Source: Vibrio maritimus
GTDB taxonomy: Bacteria; Pseudomonadota; Gammaproteobacteria; Enterobacterales; Vibrionaceae
Length of the DNA stretch: 64,000 bases
Reading direction: 5' to 3'
Assembly (NCBI GenBank): GCA_000755425.1
Contig: BBMT01000005.1
Coordinates: 1-64,000, forward strand
The position numbers were made by a program, and so were the translations under genes. Below, piece after piece: positions 9,853 through 20,193 of the stretch. The notes beneath the pieces are model-generated. The model saw only the letters and a list, made by a program, of their open reading frames with translations. It did not search any database and was not told the origin of the DNA. Numbering within the stretch: position 1 is the stretch's first letter; each line of letters opens with the position of its first letter.

Positions 9853-10305
9853 ATGTCTTTTTTCGGAATATATGAGACGGCTGGGTCAGCGATGACGGCT
9901 CAGACTGTTCGACTTAACACCATCTCCAGTAATTTGGCGAATGCAGACTCGGTATCGGGCGATCCCGCTAAAGTCTACAAACCGCTAAAGCCTATCTTCT
10001 CATCCATCTACAACCAGTTTGATGCGACTCAGTCGTTGACTCAGGGTCGTCTTCAGGGCAGCCATCAAGGTATTGTGCCAATTCGCGTCGCTGATGTGAT
10101 TGAAGTGCCTTCGGTCACCGAAGAGCGATTCGAGCCAGATAATCCGTTGTCGAATGACCAAGGGTATGTGTATTACTCCGGGATCAACGTGGTTAATGAA
10201 ATGGCCGATATGATGTCAGCGACACGCAGCTTTGAGGCGAGCGTGGAAGTACTGGGTAATGCCAAATCGATGCAGCAATCCTTGCTTGGATTGTGGCGTA
10301 ATTGA
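9853..10305 (+). CDS. flgC: Lateral flagellar rod protein FlgC
   Basis: A 150-residue proximal rod protein. It has the rod/hook N-terminal signature (TVRLNTISSNLANADS) and a C-terminal helix ending in TRSFEASVEVLGNAKSM. It is separated from flgB by an unusually long 200-bp gap with no recognisable gene; flgD follows 46 bp later. Confidence 0.94.
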   Translation: MSFFGIYETAGSAMTAQTVRLNTISSNLANADSVSGDPAKVYKPLKPIFSSIYNQFDATQSLTQGRLQGSHQGIVPIRVADVIEVPSVTEERFEPDNPLSNDQGYVYYSGINVVNEMADMMSATRSFEASVEVLGNAKSMQQSLLGLWRN

Positions 10306-10351
10306 TCGCTGTTCTCGTTAGCAACCAGCAAATTAAATAGGTAGGCAAAAC

Positions 10352-11020
10352 ATGGCTACGATTTCAGGGGCAGCTCAGGTCAATAGCATTGTGTCCGCAT
10401 CAAGCGCTGCACCGCAAGCTAATCCAAACAGTGGTGAAGCGTTAAAAAACGAATTCATCACTTTAATGGTGGCGCAAATTGAGAATCAAGATCCTCTTAA
10501 TCCAACCGACGGCACAGAGTATGTTGCTCAGTTGGCGCAGTTTTCACAGGTTGAAAGCACCGAGAATTTGGTTCAATTAATGCAATCTAACACGGCGATG
10601 TTGGACAACTTACAAGTTCTGAGCACGGCAAATTTGGTGGATAAGAATGTCACCGTGCGCAGCGATCAGCTAGAGATGAGTTCTGGCAGTGTCAACCATG
10701 GTTACATCGAACTTTCAGCACCATCGAATACAGTGACGATCGAACTGTTGGACAGTACGGGCAGTGTTATTGCTATACCGCTTGGTCCAAAGTCAGCAGG
10801 TAAGGTGGGATTTACTATTGATGCGGATCAGCATCAACTCAATGGTCGTTATCAAATGCGAGTGAGTGTAGACAGCGGTCAAAATTATTCACCATCAATT
10901 TTCCAGCACGGTGTGGTTGAGCAAGTCACCACGCCAGCACTTGATGGCACCAGTCAGTTGCAGGTGCAAGGTATAGGCAAAGTTGCCTTTTATGAGGTAG
11001 CGGCATTTGCGCAGGATTGA
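10352..11020 (+). CDS. flgD: Lateral flagellar hook-cap protein FlgD
   Basis: A 222-residue scaffold for hook assembly. The N-terminal part has the conserved EFITLMVAQIENQDPLNPTD segment (about residues 32-52) and VAQLAQFSQVEST. The C-terminal half is a FlgD-type beta domain. It lies between flgC and flgE. A 154-bp gap follows before flgE. Confidence 0.94.
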   Translation: MATISGAAQVNSIVSASSAAPQANPNSGEALKNEFITLMVAQIENQDPLNPTDGTEYVAQLAQFSQVESTENLVQLMQSNTAMLDNLQVLSTANLVDKNVTVRSDQLEMSSGSVNHGYIELSAPSNTVTIELLDSTGSVIAIPLGPKSAGKVGFTIDADQHQLNGRYQMRVSVDSGQNYSPSIFQHGVVEQVTTPALDGTSQLQVQGIGKVAFYEVAAFAQD

Positions 11021-11174
11021 TGAACTGCTGCGCGTCTGCCAGTTTATTTTCGCTGTTTAGTTAACATTTTTGCGCACCTTTTTTTGCGCACTATTAAGTA
11101 AGATGACGGCTGTCGTTCTCCTAGGGACTTAGATCCAGGAGATAGCCTCTTTATAGAATGAAGAGGATGACATT

Positions 11175-12431
11175 ATGAGTTTTAGTATTGCATTGAGTGG
11201 GCTAAATGCCTCGAACTCAGAGCTCAATACCATCTCAAACAACATTGCAAATGTATCGACCACAGGCTTTAAAGAGTCACGCACTGAGTTTGCTTCTGTG
11301 TACAGTGGTAGTGAAGCGGGCGGTGTTGAAGTGGTGGGCGTTTCACAAAACTTTGAGAAAAGTGGCACAGTCACGGGGACAGGTCGTTCCCTAGATATGG
11401 CGTTAAGCGGCAATGGCTTTTTTGTGCTTGAAGACAACAAAGGCCAAACCCTTTATACCCGTTCAGGGATTTTTAACATGAACGCGGACGGGCAGATCAT
11501 TGCAAATAATGGCGCAGCCCTTAAAGGTTATTCGGTTGACGAGAACAACAACCTAATGTTGGGTTCTGTAGGTACGGTACAAATCAGTACCGCTTCATTG
11601 CAAGCCGAGGCTACCGACAGAATTGATTTTGTGGCTAATCTGGATGCGCGCGAAAACGTACCTACCAGCGCGGCTTTCGATCCAACCGATTCTAATAGCT
11701 ATAACCACTCCTACACCACACCGGTTTTTGATTCATTAGGTAACCCACACACGGTAAGCCAGTATTTTGTTAAGACTGCCAATACCAACGAGTGGAACCT
11801 TTATGTCTATGTTGATGGGGTGCAAGCAGACCTTGATGGTAGTGGCGTCGTGGATGCAGCGGATGTTGAAACCGTTGTTTTTGGTAGTGATGGTACGTTG
11901 GATCTTAATCCTGTTAGCGCACCGAGCAACACGTTAACAGCGGATGGAAGCTATAGCATCCCTGTAACGCTCGCACCTGTCGCCAACAATCTCAATATCA
12001 ACGTCAGTCTCGCCAGTATCACGCAATACGGCAGTGACTTTGTAGTATCGAAAAACAGCCCTAATGGTTACACCTCAGGCGACTATGCCAGCGTTCGTAT
12101 GGAAAACGATGGCAGAATCTACGCGACTTATACTAATGGTCAGTCTCAGCTTCAGGGACAGGTTGTGCTAGCCAACTTTGCCTCCCCTCAAAACCTAATA
12201 AAAACCAGTGATACTGCATGGCTGCAAAGCTTTAGCTCTGGGACGCCTGTTCTAGGCACTGCAGGTAGCGGTGTATTTGGTGATTTAACGTCTGGTGCCT
12301 TGGAAGGGTCGAATGTGGATCTGACTTCGGAGCTGGTGGCCTTGATGACAGCGCAGCGCAACTATCAAGCGAATACCAAATCCATCTCAACTTCGGATCA
12401 GTTGACTCAAGCGCTATTCAACGTGGTTTAA
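11175..12431 (+). CDS. flgE: Lateral flagellar hook protein FlgE
   Basis: A 418-residue hook subunit. It begins SFSIALSGLNASNSELNTIS with NNIANVSTTGFK, the axial-protein signature. A variable middle domain follows, then the conserved end (EGSNVDLTSELVALMTAQRN...TSDQLTQALFNVV). Unbroken. It is preceded by a GAAGAGGA ribosome site. Confidence 0.94.
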   Translation: MSFSIALSGLNASNSELNTISNNIANVSTTGFKESRTEFASVYSGSEAGGVEVVGVSQNFEKSGTVTGTGRSLDMALSGNGFFVLEDNKGQTLYTRSGIFNMNADGQIIANNGAALKGYSVDENNNLMLGSVGTVQISTASLQAEATDRIDFVANLDARENVPTSAAFDPTDSNSYNHSYTTPVFDSLGNPHTVSQYFVKTANTNEWNLYVYVDGVQADLDGSGVVDAADVETVVFGSDGTLDLNPVSAPSNTLTADGSYSIPVTLAPVANNLNINVSLASITQYGSDFVVSKNSPNGYTSGDYASVRMENDGRIYATYTNGQSQLQGQVVLANFASPQNLIKTSDTAWLQSFSSGTPVLGTAGSGVFGDLTSGALEGSNVDLTSELVALMTAQRNYQANTKSISTSDQLTQALFNVV

Positions 12432-12435
12432 GACG

Positions 12436-13169
12436 ATGAACCCGATACTGTTTAGTGCCGCCAAAGGGGCTGAGCGAACCATGCTTGCTCAGCACGTGCG
12501 TGCCAATAACCTCTCTCATGCGGACACGATAGGCTTTAAAGCTCTGATGGAACACTCCTCACCTATGCGACTAGAGGCTCTGGTTTTTTGACCTCGGTAA
12601 CCTCGCGCACCAACTCTGCGGTGAACAACTTTAGCCAAGGGGAAGATATTCGCACCGATAGGCCGCTTGATGTGTCTATCAATGGTGACGGCTTTTTTAC
12701 CCTTGAAGGCTTGGAGAATGAACCGGCAGAACTCTATAGCAGGGCGGGAAACTTTCGGCTTGATGGTCAAGGGCAGCTCTATCTCGGGGGGCGACGTGTG
12801 ATGTCAACCGAAGGCCCGATGGTGCTACCTGATTTCGAGTTTGTGTCTATCAGCAGCAACGGATTGGTTTCTGTGACGCCAATAGGTGGTGAAGCATCGC
12901 TGGAAGTGGGCGCACTGAAATTGGTGAAGCCAGAATATGAGCAAATGACCATGCATGCTAGTGGACACTTTGTGGCGAAAAATGGTGACGAGCTAGCCGA
13001 GGATTTTACTGTTCAGGTTCGCTCTGGATATTTGGAGGCCAGTAACGTCTCCAGTTTGGAAGAGTTGGTGAGCATTATGTCACTCACTCGCCAGTATGAG
13101 ATGCAAATTGAAGTGATGGCGTCGGCGGACGAAATTGCTCAAATTGGAAACAAGCTACTTAAAGCTTAA
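12436..13169 (+). CDS. flgF: Lateral flagellar rod protein FlgF (one frame break)
   Basis: A proximal rod protein of about 244 residues starting at 12436 (MNPILFSAAKGAERTMLAQH), 4 bp after flgE. The reading breaks near 12575; adding one G in GAGGCT restores the frame (EGSGFLTSVTSRTN). The C-terminus (SLEELVSIMSLTRQYEMQIEVM) is typical of FlgF/FlgG. Confidence 0.9.
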
Positions 13170-13180
13170 GGAAGGATGTT

Positions 13181-13966
13181 ATGCACAGCGCATTATGGAT
13201 ATCAAAAACAGGGATGGCAGCGCAAGATGCCAAGATGACGGCAATTTCTAACAATCTTGCCAACATTAACACCGTGGGGTTTAAACGTGACCGCGTGGTG
13301 TTTGAAGACTTGTTTTACAGTGTCGACAAACAGGCGGGCACCGAAACCACCGAGCTCAATGAACACCCAACAGGGATACAACTGGGCAACGGCGTTCGTG
13401 TAGTTGGTACTGAAAAAGTCTTTACCCAAGGCAATGTACAAAACACCAACCAACAGTTCGATATCGCTATTTTGGGTGACGGTTTCTTCCAAATTGAAAA
13501 CTCGGATGGCGAGCTGCTTTATACCCGAAATGGTCAATTTCACACTAACTCAGAAGGTCAGCTGGTCAACACTCAAGGCTATCCGTTAATCCCAGAAGTT
13601 GTCGTGCCGCCAGAGGCAACCTTAGTCAGTATTACTGCCGATGGTGTGGCGACAGCGACCATTCCAGGTCAGGTCAATCCAGAAGCGCTGGGGCAAATAA
13701 CCATAGTGAAATTTATGAATCCGGCCGGTCTTGCGGCGCAGGGCGGGAATCTGTTTGCTGAAACAGAGGGCTCTGGTGAAGCGGTAGAGCTGGTGGCGGG
13801 GACAGAAGGCTCTGGTCAGCTCAAGCAGGGGGCATTGGAGGGCTCCAATGTGCAGGTCGTCGAGGAAATGGTCGACATGATTGCCACGCAGCGCGCTTAT
13901 GAAATGAGCGCCAAGATGGTCAGCGCAGCAGATGAAATGCTGCAATACATCGCACAGCAGTCTTAA
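13181..13966 (+). CDS. flgG: Lateral flagellar distal rod protein FlgG
   Basis: A 261-residue distal rod protein of normal length. It begins MHSALWISKTGMAAQD with the signature AISNNLANINTVGFKRDRVVFEDLFY. The C-terminus is EGSNVQVVEEMVDMIATQRAYEM. Unbroken, and 11 bp after flgF. Confidence 0.95.
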   Translation: MHSALWISKTGMAAQDAKMTAISNNLANINTVGFKRDRVVFEDLFYSVDKQAGTETTELNEHPTGIQLGNGVRVVGTEKVFTQGNVQNTNQQFDIAILGDGFFQIENSDGELLYTRNGQFHTNSEGQLVNTQGYPLIPEVVVPPEATLVSITADGVATATIPGQVNPEALGQITIVKFMNPAGLAAQGGNLFAETEGSGEAVELVAGTEGSGQLKQGALEGSNVQVVEEMVDMIATQRAYEMSAKMVSAADEMLQYIAQQS

Positions 13967-14018
13967 CACATAGAACAGCAGTGTTGATTAGAGCGGCAGT
14001 ATCGAGGGAGGGGGACGT

Positions 14019-14758
14019 ATGGCTAAGCAAGACGAGCAAGCGCCCAAAACATCTGGCGTGATAGAAAAACGACACGCAATCGGCGCCATTTATTTTCTGG
14101 CGGTGGTGGCGCTGTTGGTGATCAACCTATCCGGCTGCGCGGGTCGTCAGCAAGAGTTTACCCCTCCATCTCCTGATGATGAAGCTTACGCTCCGCCAGA
14201 TCTGGATTATCAAGTAACCCGGGTAAGCAAAGGCAGTCTCTACACGGGAAAAACTGCGATGACGCTGTTCCAAGATCGCAGAGCTTACCGAATTGGAGAC
14301 ATTTTGACGGTGGTGCTAGACGAGAAGACCGAGTCGGATAAAAGTGCCTCCACTCAGTTTGGTAAAGAGTCCAATGTTGCGGTTGCCGCACCAACGTTAG
14401 GTTCAACGACTTACGCTGAAGGCGCAGCATCACTGGAAGCTTCCCGTGATTTTGATGGCGCAGCTGCATCGACCAAGGTAACCGCCTGACCGGTTCTATT
14501 ACGGTTACTGTGTACGATGTTCTGCCAAATGGAGTGCTGAGAGTGCGCGGTGAAAAGTGGCTCAAGCTCAACCAAGGGGATGAATATATACGCTTGACAG
14601 GAAATGTTCGAGTGGATGACATCCAAGCAGATAATACCTTGTCGTCACAGCGCATTGCCGATGCTCGTATTACTTATGCCGGGCGCGGTGCGTTTGCCGA
14701 CAGTAATACCGCAGGTTGGTTGACTCAGTTCTTTACCTCACCATGGATGCCATTCTAA
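14019..14758 (+). CDS. flgH: Lateral flagellar L-ring lipoprotein FlgH (one frame break)
   Basis: An outer-membrane L-ring lipoprotein of about 247 residues. The lipobox LSGC falls near residue 40 and is preceded by a charged N-terminal stretch of about 20 residues before the hydrophobic segment, longer than a usual lipoprotein signal. The start at 14019 has a very strong GAGGGAGGGGG ribosome site. The frame breaks near 14470; the second part resumes with [18 protein letters not shown] and the conserved end [18 protein letters not shown]. The stop overlaps the flgI start (TAATG). Confidence 0.9.
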
Positions 14759-15914
14759 TGAATATGACAGATAGGCTATCTTCCCGTTCCATGTCTTGCC
14801 TATTGGCGAAGGTCGTTCGTTGGTTGGCCATAGTAGTTCTGCTTTTGATGACGATGGAATCGCTCGCGGCGCGCCCGATTTCAGAAGTGGCGGATGTGTA
14901 TGGCGACAGACAAAACCAGCTTATTGGCTATGGTTTAGTCGTCGGGCTGGATGGTTCTGGGGACAAATCTCAAGTGAAATTCACCCAGCAATCGGTGGTG
15001 AATATGATCAAGCAGTTTGGTGTACAGCTCGATGATTCAACTAACCCGAAATTGAAAAATGTTGCAGCAGTCAGCGTCACTGCGGCGATTGAGCCCCACA
15101 TGGGGCCAGGACAGTTAGTTTCGGTGACCGTGTCTTCCTTAGGTGATGCCAAGAGTTTGCGCGGCGGAACGCTGCTTTTGACTCCCCTTCGAGGCATTGA
15201 TGGGGAGGTTTATGCCGTGGCTCAGGGCAGTCTGGTCGTTGGTGGCTTTAATGCGACGGGTGAAAATGGTACTAGCGTGACTCGCAATACGCCAACGGTT
15301 GGACGCATACCCAATGGAGCGACGTTGGAGCGTGTTATTTCTACAGGGTCGATCGTGACCCAACGATTCGTCTTCAATTGAGACACCCAAACTATCAGAC
15401 TGCGCTCAACATCTCTAAAGCCATCAACCAAACCTTTGGTGGTCAGGTGGCTAAAGCGCTCAATAAGGGCCAGGTGGAAATATCCGCCCCTATCGACAGT
15501 GAAGATAGGGTGATGTTTGTTGCCATGATCCAGGAACTGGAAATAGAAGAAGGTCGCAAGTCACCGAAAGTGGTGTTCAACTCTCGTACCGGTACTGTGG
15601 TGATAAGCCAGCGTGTTACGGTCAGCGAAGCGGCTGTGAGCCAAGGCGGTATTACTGTCACAGTCTTAGAATCTGAGTCAGTCTCGCAACCTGGTGGGGC
15701 GTTTAACACCGCAGGCGAAACGGCTGTTGTACAAAACACTCAAATTGCCGTAGATGAAGATGATGGCACCACCATGGTTTGGCCTCCAGGCACCAATTTG
15801 CAAGAGATCGTCGATGCGATTAACAACATTGGCGCTACGCCAGAAGCGTTAATGCAGATCTTACAGGCGCTAGACGAAGTTGGAGCGATTAACGGGGAAC
15901 TGGTGGTGATATGA
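14758..15914 (+). CDS. flgI: Lateral flagellar P-ring protein FlgI (one frame break)
   Basis: A periplasmic P-ring subunit of about 386 residues with an N-terminal signal peptide (hydrophobic about 20-35, cleavage near SLAA). Family signatures are RPISEVADVYGDRQNQLIGYGLVVGLDGSGD-like text and GGTLLLTPLRG. The frame breaks near 15378 (one base missing between CAA and TTG in the FNLRHPNYQT region). The end carries the conserved GTNLQEIVDAINNIGATPEALMQILQAL segment. Confidence 0.92.
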
Positions 15915-16599
15915 TTGATTCCAATGCCTCGTGATAATCCACACAGACTCAGTGCTGGATGCCTTTACAACGGGTGGTGTGAAGGTGTCTCCCAATGCCG
16001 CACAGCCTTTGTTGCAAGGCCTCGAAAGCCATTTTCTTGAAAACCATAGTTTTGAAAAGCACAGTCTTAATCAGCTTCAAAATGACAACGAGGCGTTTGT
16101 CGACATCGTCAAACAGATTGAAGCCAAACCAGCAGAGAAAAACAATAAGGCAACAACTGGCACCTATCAAGAGCCTAGTTCTGCGATATCGGATAAATCA
16201 TTTTATCTCGACCAGCAATCACTAAACTCACTTAAATACGACAACAGTCAACAAGGTTTGATGGCCGCGGCGCAGCAATTCGAGGCGCTGTTTATACAGT
16301 CGATGCTTAAGCGCATGCGTGCTGCCAGTGAAGCCTTGAGTAACGAAGACAATCCACTGTCCACCAAATCGTCGAACCTGTTTCAAGGCATGTTAGATGC
16401 GCAGCTTGCACAAACTATCAGTCGCCAATCTCAATTTGGTCTTGCGGAAATGATTTATCAGCAGTTGGCGTCACGAGTGCCAACTGACGGCGCTAATCAA
16501 GCGAACTCCCTCATGAATACAAGCAACGAACAAGCACGAGCAGATGCACATCATAGCGCTGCCCTGCATACGGTCATTAATCTTGGAGGACTGCGCTAA
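15911..16599 (+). CDS. flgJ: Lateral flagellar rod-cap protein FlgJ, no muramidase domain (probable frame break)
   Basis: A rod-binding protein of about 229 residues. The ATG at 15911 overlaps the flgI stop as ATGA; its frame breaks near 15930, after which reading continues HTDSVLDAFTTGG. The rod-binding (Rod-binding/FlgJ N) domain is near residues 105-180 (AAAQQFEALFIQSMLKRMR). The C-terminal peptidoglycan-hydrolase domain of enteric and polar FlgJ is missing, so wall remodelling for rod passage may use another enzyme. A GTG start at 15931 is the alternative. Confidence 0.88.
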
Positions 16600-17993
16600 T
16601 GGGCATGGTCAACATTGGACTTTCTGGTGTGCTTGCCAATCGAGTGGCACTCAACACCACCGCGCAGAATACTGCGAACGTTAACACGCCGGGTTACAGC
16701 AGGCAGATCGTCAGTTTCAATGCCACATCGTCGGGAAACTTCGTCAACGGTATCAATCTCGGAGGCGGGGTTGAAGTTGGCAGCGTGATTCGAATTGCCG
16801 AGCAGTCGAGCATTAATCGCTTGCGCGAATCGAATGAGCTTGCCCAGTACAGTCAAACCTACTTTGAGGGCTTATCGAATCTGGAAAACATGCTTGGCGC
16901 GGAAGGCTTAAGTTTAACCTCGGGGCTAAATAATTTCTTCGCCGCCATTGATGAAGCTAGCGTGTCGCCGGAGAGTTTGGCGTTTCGCCAGCAAGTATTG
17001 ACGAACGCCAGTGCGCTGGCTCAGCAGTTTAACGCTGTCTCTACACAGTTAAATCAGCAGCAAGCGGCGCAAAGTGAGCGCTATGGTGCTCTGGTAACCA
17101 ATGTGAACAGTCAACTGGAAAGCATCGCCAAACTTAACACCCAGCTGCAAGAAGATGCGCTGCTCGGAAAGAGTGTGTCAGGGCTTCAAGATTCGATGGA
17201 CAAACATCTTAATGAGTTAGCTAAGTCGGTGGACATTCAGGTTATCTATCTGGAGTCTGGTGGTGTTGAAGTTTCTACACCCAATGGACAGCCAATGGTC
17301 ATTAACGGTTACTCTGCAACGCTGGAACGTGATTTGAGTAGCGGCGATCCCTACAGTACCGATCTTAATATTCAATTTCAGTCGATGCTTACCCCGGTCG
17401 ATGCCTCTTTAGGCGGTGAAATGGGTGCGATTGCCGCACTAAAAACTGAGCAATATGAACCGATAAAAGCGCTATTGAATGACATGGCGAGTGCGCTAAG
17501 CACAGAGGTCAATACCGTGCTTGATGGCGGCTATGTACTCGATGGCACTCAGCTCAATAGTCCTGATAGCGATCTATTTATTGTCACCCCAGGTAGTGAA
17601 GCGTCCTCAATTGCGATTAATCCCAATCTGACACCAGAGAAGCTCGCCTTTGCCGCAAACCCAAGTGCGCCCGGAGATGGTAGCAAGCTTACCGAGTTTT
17701 CCATGCTGTCACAAAAGAGCCTAGGCATCGGCTCTGTTGCTGGAAAAACACTGTATAGCGCGTACTCAGGGCTTTTGGGCGACATTGGTATTTTTACTCG
17801 ACAAGCTGAGAGTGAGTCGACGGCCGCCCAAATCAGTTTAGATGACGCTCAAGTGATAAGAGATAGCGTCAGCGCGGTTAACTCCGATGAAGAGGCTGCA
17901 AGCATGCTGCTCTATCTCAATGCGTACGAAGCCAATATGAAGGTGATAAGTACGGCGAATCAAATGTTTCAAACCTTATTGCAAGCCTTCTAA
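16599..17993 (+). CDS. flgK: Lateral flagellar hook-filament junction protein FlgK (HAP1)
   Basis: A 464-residue hook-associated protein. The N-terminus is VNIGLSGVLANRVALNTTAQ with NTANVNTPGYSRQ. The C-terminus DEEAASMLLYLNAYEANMKV is characteristic. It overlaps the flgJ stop (TAATG) and is followed 11 bp later by flgL. Unbroken. Confidence 0.95.
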   Translation: MGMVNIGLSGVLANRVALNTTAQNTANVNTPGYSRQIVSFNATSSGNFVNGINLGGGVEVGSVIRIAEQSSINRLRESNELAQYSQTYFEGLSNLENMLGAEGLSLTSGLNNFFAAIDEASVSPESLAFRQQVLTNASALAQQFNAVSTQLNQQQAAQSERYGALVTNVNSQLESIAKLNTQLQEDALLGKSVSGLQDSMDKHLNELAKSVDIQVIYLESGGVEVSTPNGQPMVINGYSATLERDLSSGDPYSTDLNIQFQSMLTPVDASLGGEMGAIAALKTEQYEPIKALLNDMASALSTEVNTVLDGGYVLDGTQLNSPDSDLFIVTPGSEASSIAINPNLTPEKLAFAANPSAPGDGSKLTEFSMLSQKSLGIGSVAGKTLYSAYSGLLGDIGIFTRQAESESTAAQISLDDAQVIRDSVSAVNSDEEAASMLLYLNAYEANMKVISTANQMFQTLLQAF

Positions 17994-18004
17994 GGAGAGA
18001 GTTT

Positions 18005-18884
18005 ATGCGTGTGACCGACTCACAGTTTAACTCCATCATGCAGCGCGCATTAATGGATAACAATATTCGCCTCAATCGAGTGTTTGAGCAGATGTCGACG
18101 GGTAAAAAGCTCAATCACCTTTCTGATGACCCCATCGCAGCAGTACGCCTTGAAGGACTGAAAAAGAACATCTCGGATAACCAGCAGTATCAACGCAACA
18201 TTGAGAATGTTCAGTCGCAACTGACCCGCTACGAGACCAATATCAATACGCTTGAAGAACTGTCTCAGCAAGTAAACGAGCTATTACTGCAAGGTAAAAA
18301 TGGCACGTTAGATACCGAGAGTCGTGCGGGGATTGTATTGGAGCTGAAATCGCTTAAGACGGAAATGTTAACCACGCTCAATCAAAAGACTGATGGCAGC
18401 TATTTGTTCTCTGGTACCGACATTTTCAATCCGGCAATTGATACGGTCAGCTATGCCTTCAACGCTAACGGAGACTATCGTCAAACCAAAGTGGGTGATG
18501 AGCTCTATGTGAGTAGCAACTTTACTATTGCCGATGTGATAGGAAGCAATGCGATTTTTACCGATCTCGATGCGGCGATTGCCGAGCTTGAGACAGCACT
18601 GCGGGATTTGAAACTGCGCTCGATACGGCGTTGAACAGTAATCAACAGGTGCACCAGACCTTGCTGCAATCTCTGACGGATATTGGTAGTCAATATAACT
18701 CATTGGATAGGCAGAAAGAGACCAGTATCGATATGGTGTTTTTGCTGAAACGGTGACCACCAGTTTGGAAGAGCTGGACTATGCCGAAGCATCGACTGAG
18801 CTAAATCAAGGCATGATTGCCCTTGAAGCGACGCAAAAGACCTTTGCGCGAGTCTCAGGTATCTCACTGTTTGATCTGATTTAG
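18005..18884 (+). CDS. flgL: Lateral flagellar hook-filament junction protein FlgL (HAP3, two frame breaks)
   Basis: A flagellin-like hook-associated protein of about 293 residues. The N-terminus MRVTDSQFNSIMQRAL with QMSTGKKLNHLSDDP matches FlgL. Breaks near 18615 and 18742 are both repaired by one T in a T-run. The end then reads ELNQGMIALEATQKTFARVSG and SLFDLI, the expected FlgL C-terminus. Confidence 0.9.
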
Positions 18885-18904
18885 CGTTTTATTTAGGGGA
18901 AGCG

Positions 18905-19753
18905 ATGATACGTCTGGCTTTGTTTACTCACCTCACCATGATTGGCCTGCTGATTTGGCCAACTGTGGGCTTTGCTCAAAAGTACATTGTGCCTTTTGAT
19001 GCGGTGCAGTGGCAGTTCGAGTCACGTGTGGATCGCTGCATACTAGCGGCAAGCGATCCCCATACGGGATTCCGAGTGCAGTTTTCTTTGGTCGCATCAC
19101 AGCCGTTGGAAGTCGGTGTCGAGAAACGCGGTGTGCGTGCTTTGCCTAAATCGACCTCCTTTAATACTACAGAACCTGTGTGGGGGATCGCCAAGTCCTA
19201 TTCGACCACCACCATAGAGAATGTACGTCAGCGTGGAACACAACTGGTGACGCGAGATGGGGCTGACTTGCTGCTCGCCGACATGGCTGGCGGAGCATGG
19301 TTTAACGTCAACGCGATGGATTTTGATGTCTATTTCCCGACCACACATTTTAATCGAGCATTGAGTGAGTTTAATCAGTGTCGCTTTGCCTTGCCGCCAG
19401 TGAATTTTCAGCACGCTCGCCAAGTTGAACTGTTGTTTGCCCGTGGCTCGACACAGCTTACCGCGACCCAAAAGCAGATCATTAATGACATCAGCGCTCT
19501 TATCAAACGGGATAACAAAATCGTCAGAGTGCTTATTGATGGTTACACCGATAACTCAGGGGATTCCGTGGCCAATTTGCAAATCTCAAAACAGAGAGGG
19601 TCAGACGTTGCTGAATGGTTCGTTGAAAATGGTGTTTCCAAATCGATGATTGAGATCCGTGGTCACGGCGACCGCTACCCTAAATACGATAACGCGACCC
19701 CAGAGGGGCGTGACAAAAATCGCCGAGTGGAAATTCGCTTGGTACGAAAATAG
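18905..19753 (+). CDS. motY: MotY-like stator-associated protein of the lateral motor
   Basis: A 282-residue protein with a signal peptide (about 1-23, cleavage near GFAQ). A MotY-type N-terminal domain precedes an OmpA-like peptidoglycan-binding domain (about 175-280), with VLIDGYTDNSGD and a conserved RRVEIRL end. In Vibrio, MotY forms the T-ring that anchors stators around the rotor. In the known V. parahaemolyticus system a motY gene sits directly upstream of lafK and fliE; here fliE follows at 48 bp and lafK is not seen. Confidence 0.85.
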   Translation: MIRLALFTHLTMIGLLIWPTVGFAQKYIVPFDAVQWQFESRVDRCILAASDPHTGFRVQFSLVASQPLEVGVEKRGVRALPKSTSFNTTEPVWGIAKSYSTTTIENVRQRGTQLVTRDGADLLLADMAGGAWFNVNAMDFDVYFPTTHFNRALSEFNQCRFALPPVNFQHARQVELLFARGSTQLTATQKQIINDISALIKRDNKIVRVLIDGYTDNSGDSVANLQISKQRGSDVAEWFVENGVSKSMIEIRGHGDRYPKYDNATPEGRDKNRRVEIRLVRK

Positions 19754-19801
19754 ACACGCGACAGTTTAATAACGTTGCCTCACAAGGAAGTTGGAAACTA
19801 G

Positions 19802-20179
19802 ATGGATAAAATCAATGTGATAGCGCTTCAGCAAGAGATGCTGGAGAAAATGGCTCAGCACTCAACGATTGCCGCCAATCCACTTTCTACGCCAAACGTC
19901 AATGTCCCAAGTTCGTCGTCGGTGGCAAAGGTCACAGAGAGTTCTGCGATAGACAATAGCCTGCATTTTGGTCAAGCGCTAAAAGGGGTACTGGATACCG
20001 TGAACACCTACCAACAGCACGCCTCAGAGCGAGTGACCGCCGTGGAGCTCGGGCACAGTGATGACTTATTGGGTGCGACCATTGCTTCGCAAAAAGCGGG
20101 CTTGTCGTTTAATGCACTGATGCAAGTGCGTAACAAGATGGTGTCGAATTTTGAAAGCATCATCAAAATGCCCATTTAG
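19802..20179 (+). CDS. fliE: Lateral flagellar MS-ring/rod junction protein FliE
   Basis: A 125-residue protein. The conserved C-terminal half (about residues 55-125) has FGQALKGVLDTVN...AVELGHSD-type text and ends NALMQVRNKMVSNFESIIKMPI. It joins the MS ring to the rod. It lies directly before fliF. Confidence 0.92.
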   Translation: MDKINVIALQQEMLEKMAQHSTIAANPLSTPNVNVPSSSSVAKVTESSAIDNSLHFGQALKGVLDTVNTYQQHASERVTAVELGHSDDLLGATIASQKAGLSFNALMQVRNKMVSNFESIIKMPI

Positions 20180-20193
20180 GCTAGGGACAGCAT

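Noticed and set aside
11065..11092. Repeated TTGCGCAC around a T-run before flgE, resembling a sigma-54 site
   Set aside because: Spacing is one base too long and no GG is present; better seen as a short chance repeat.
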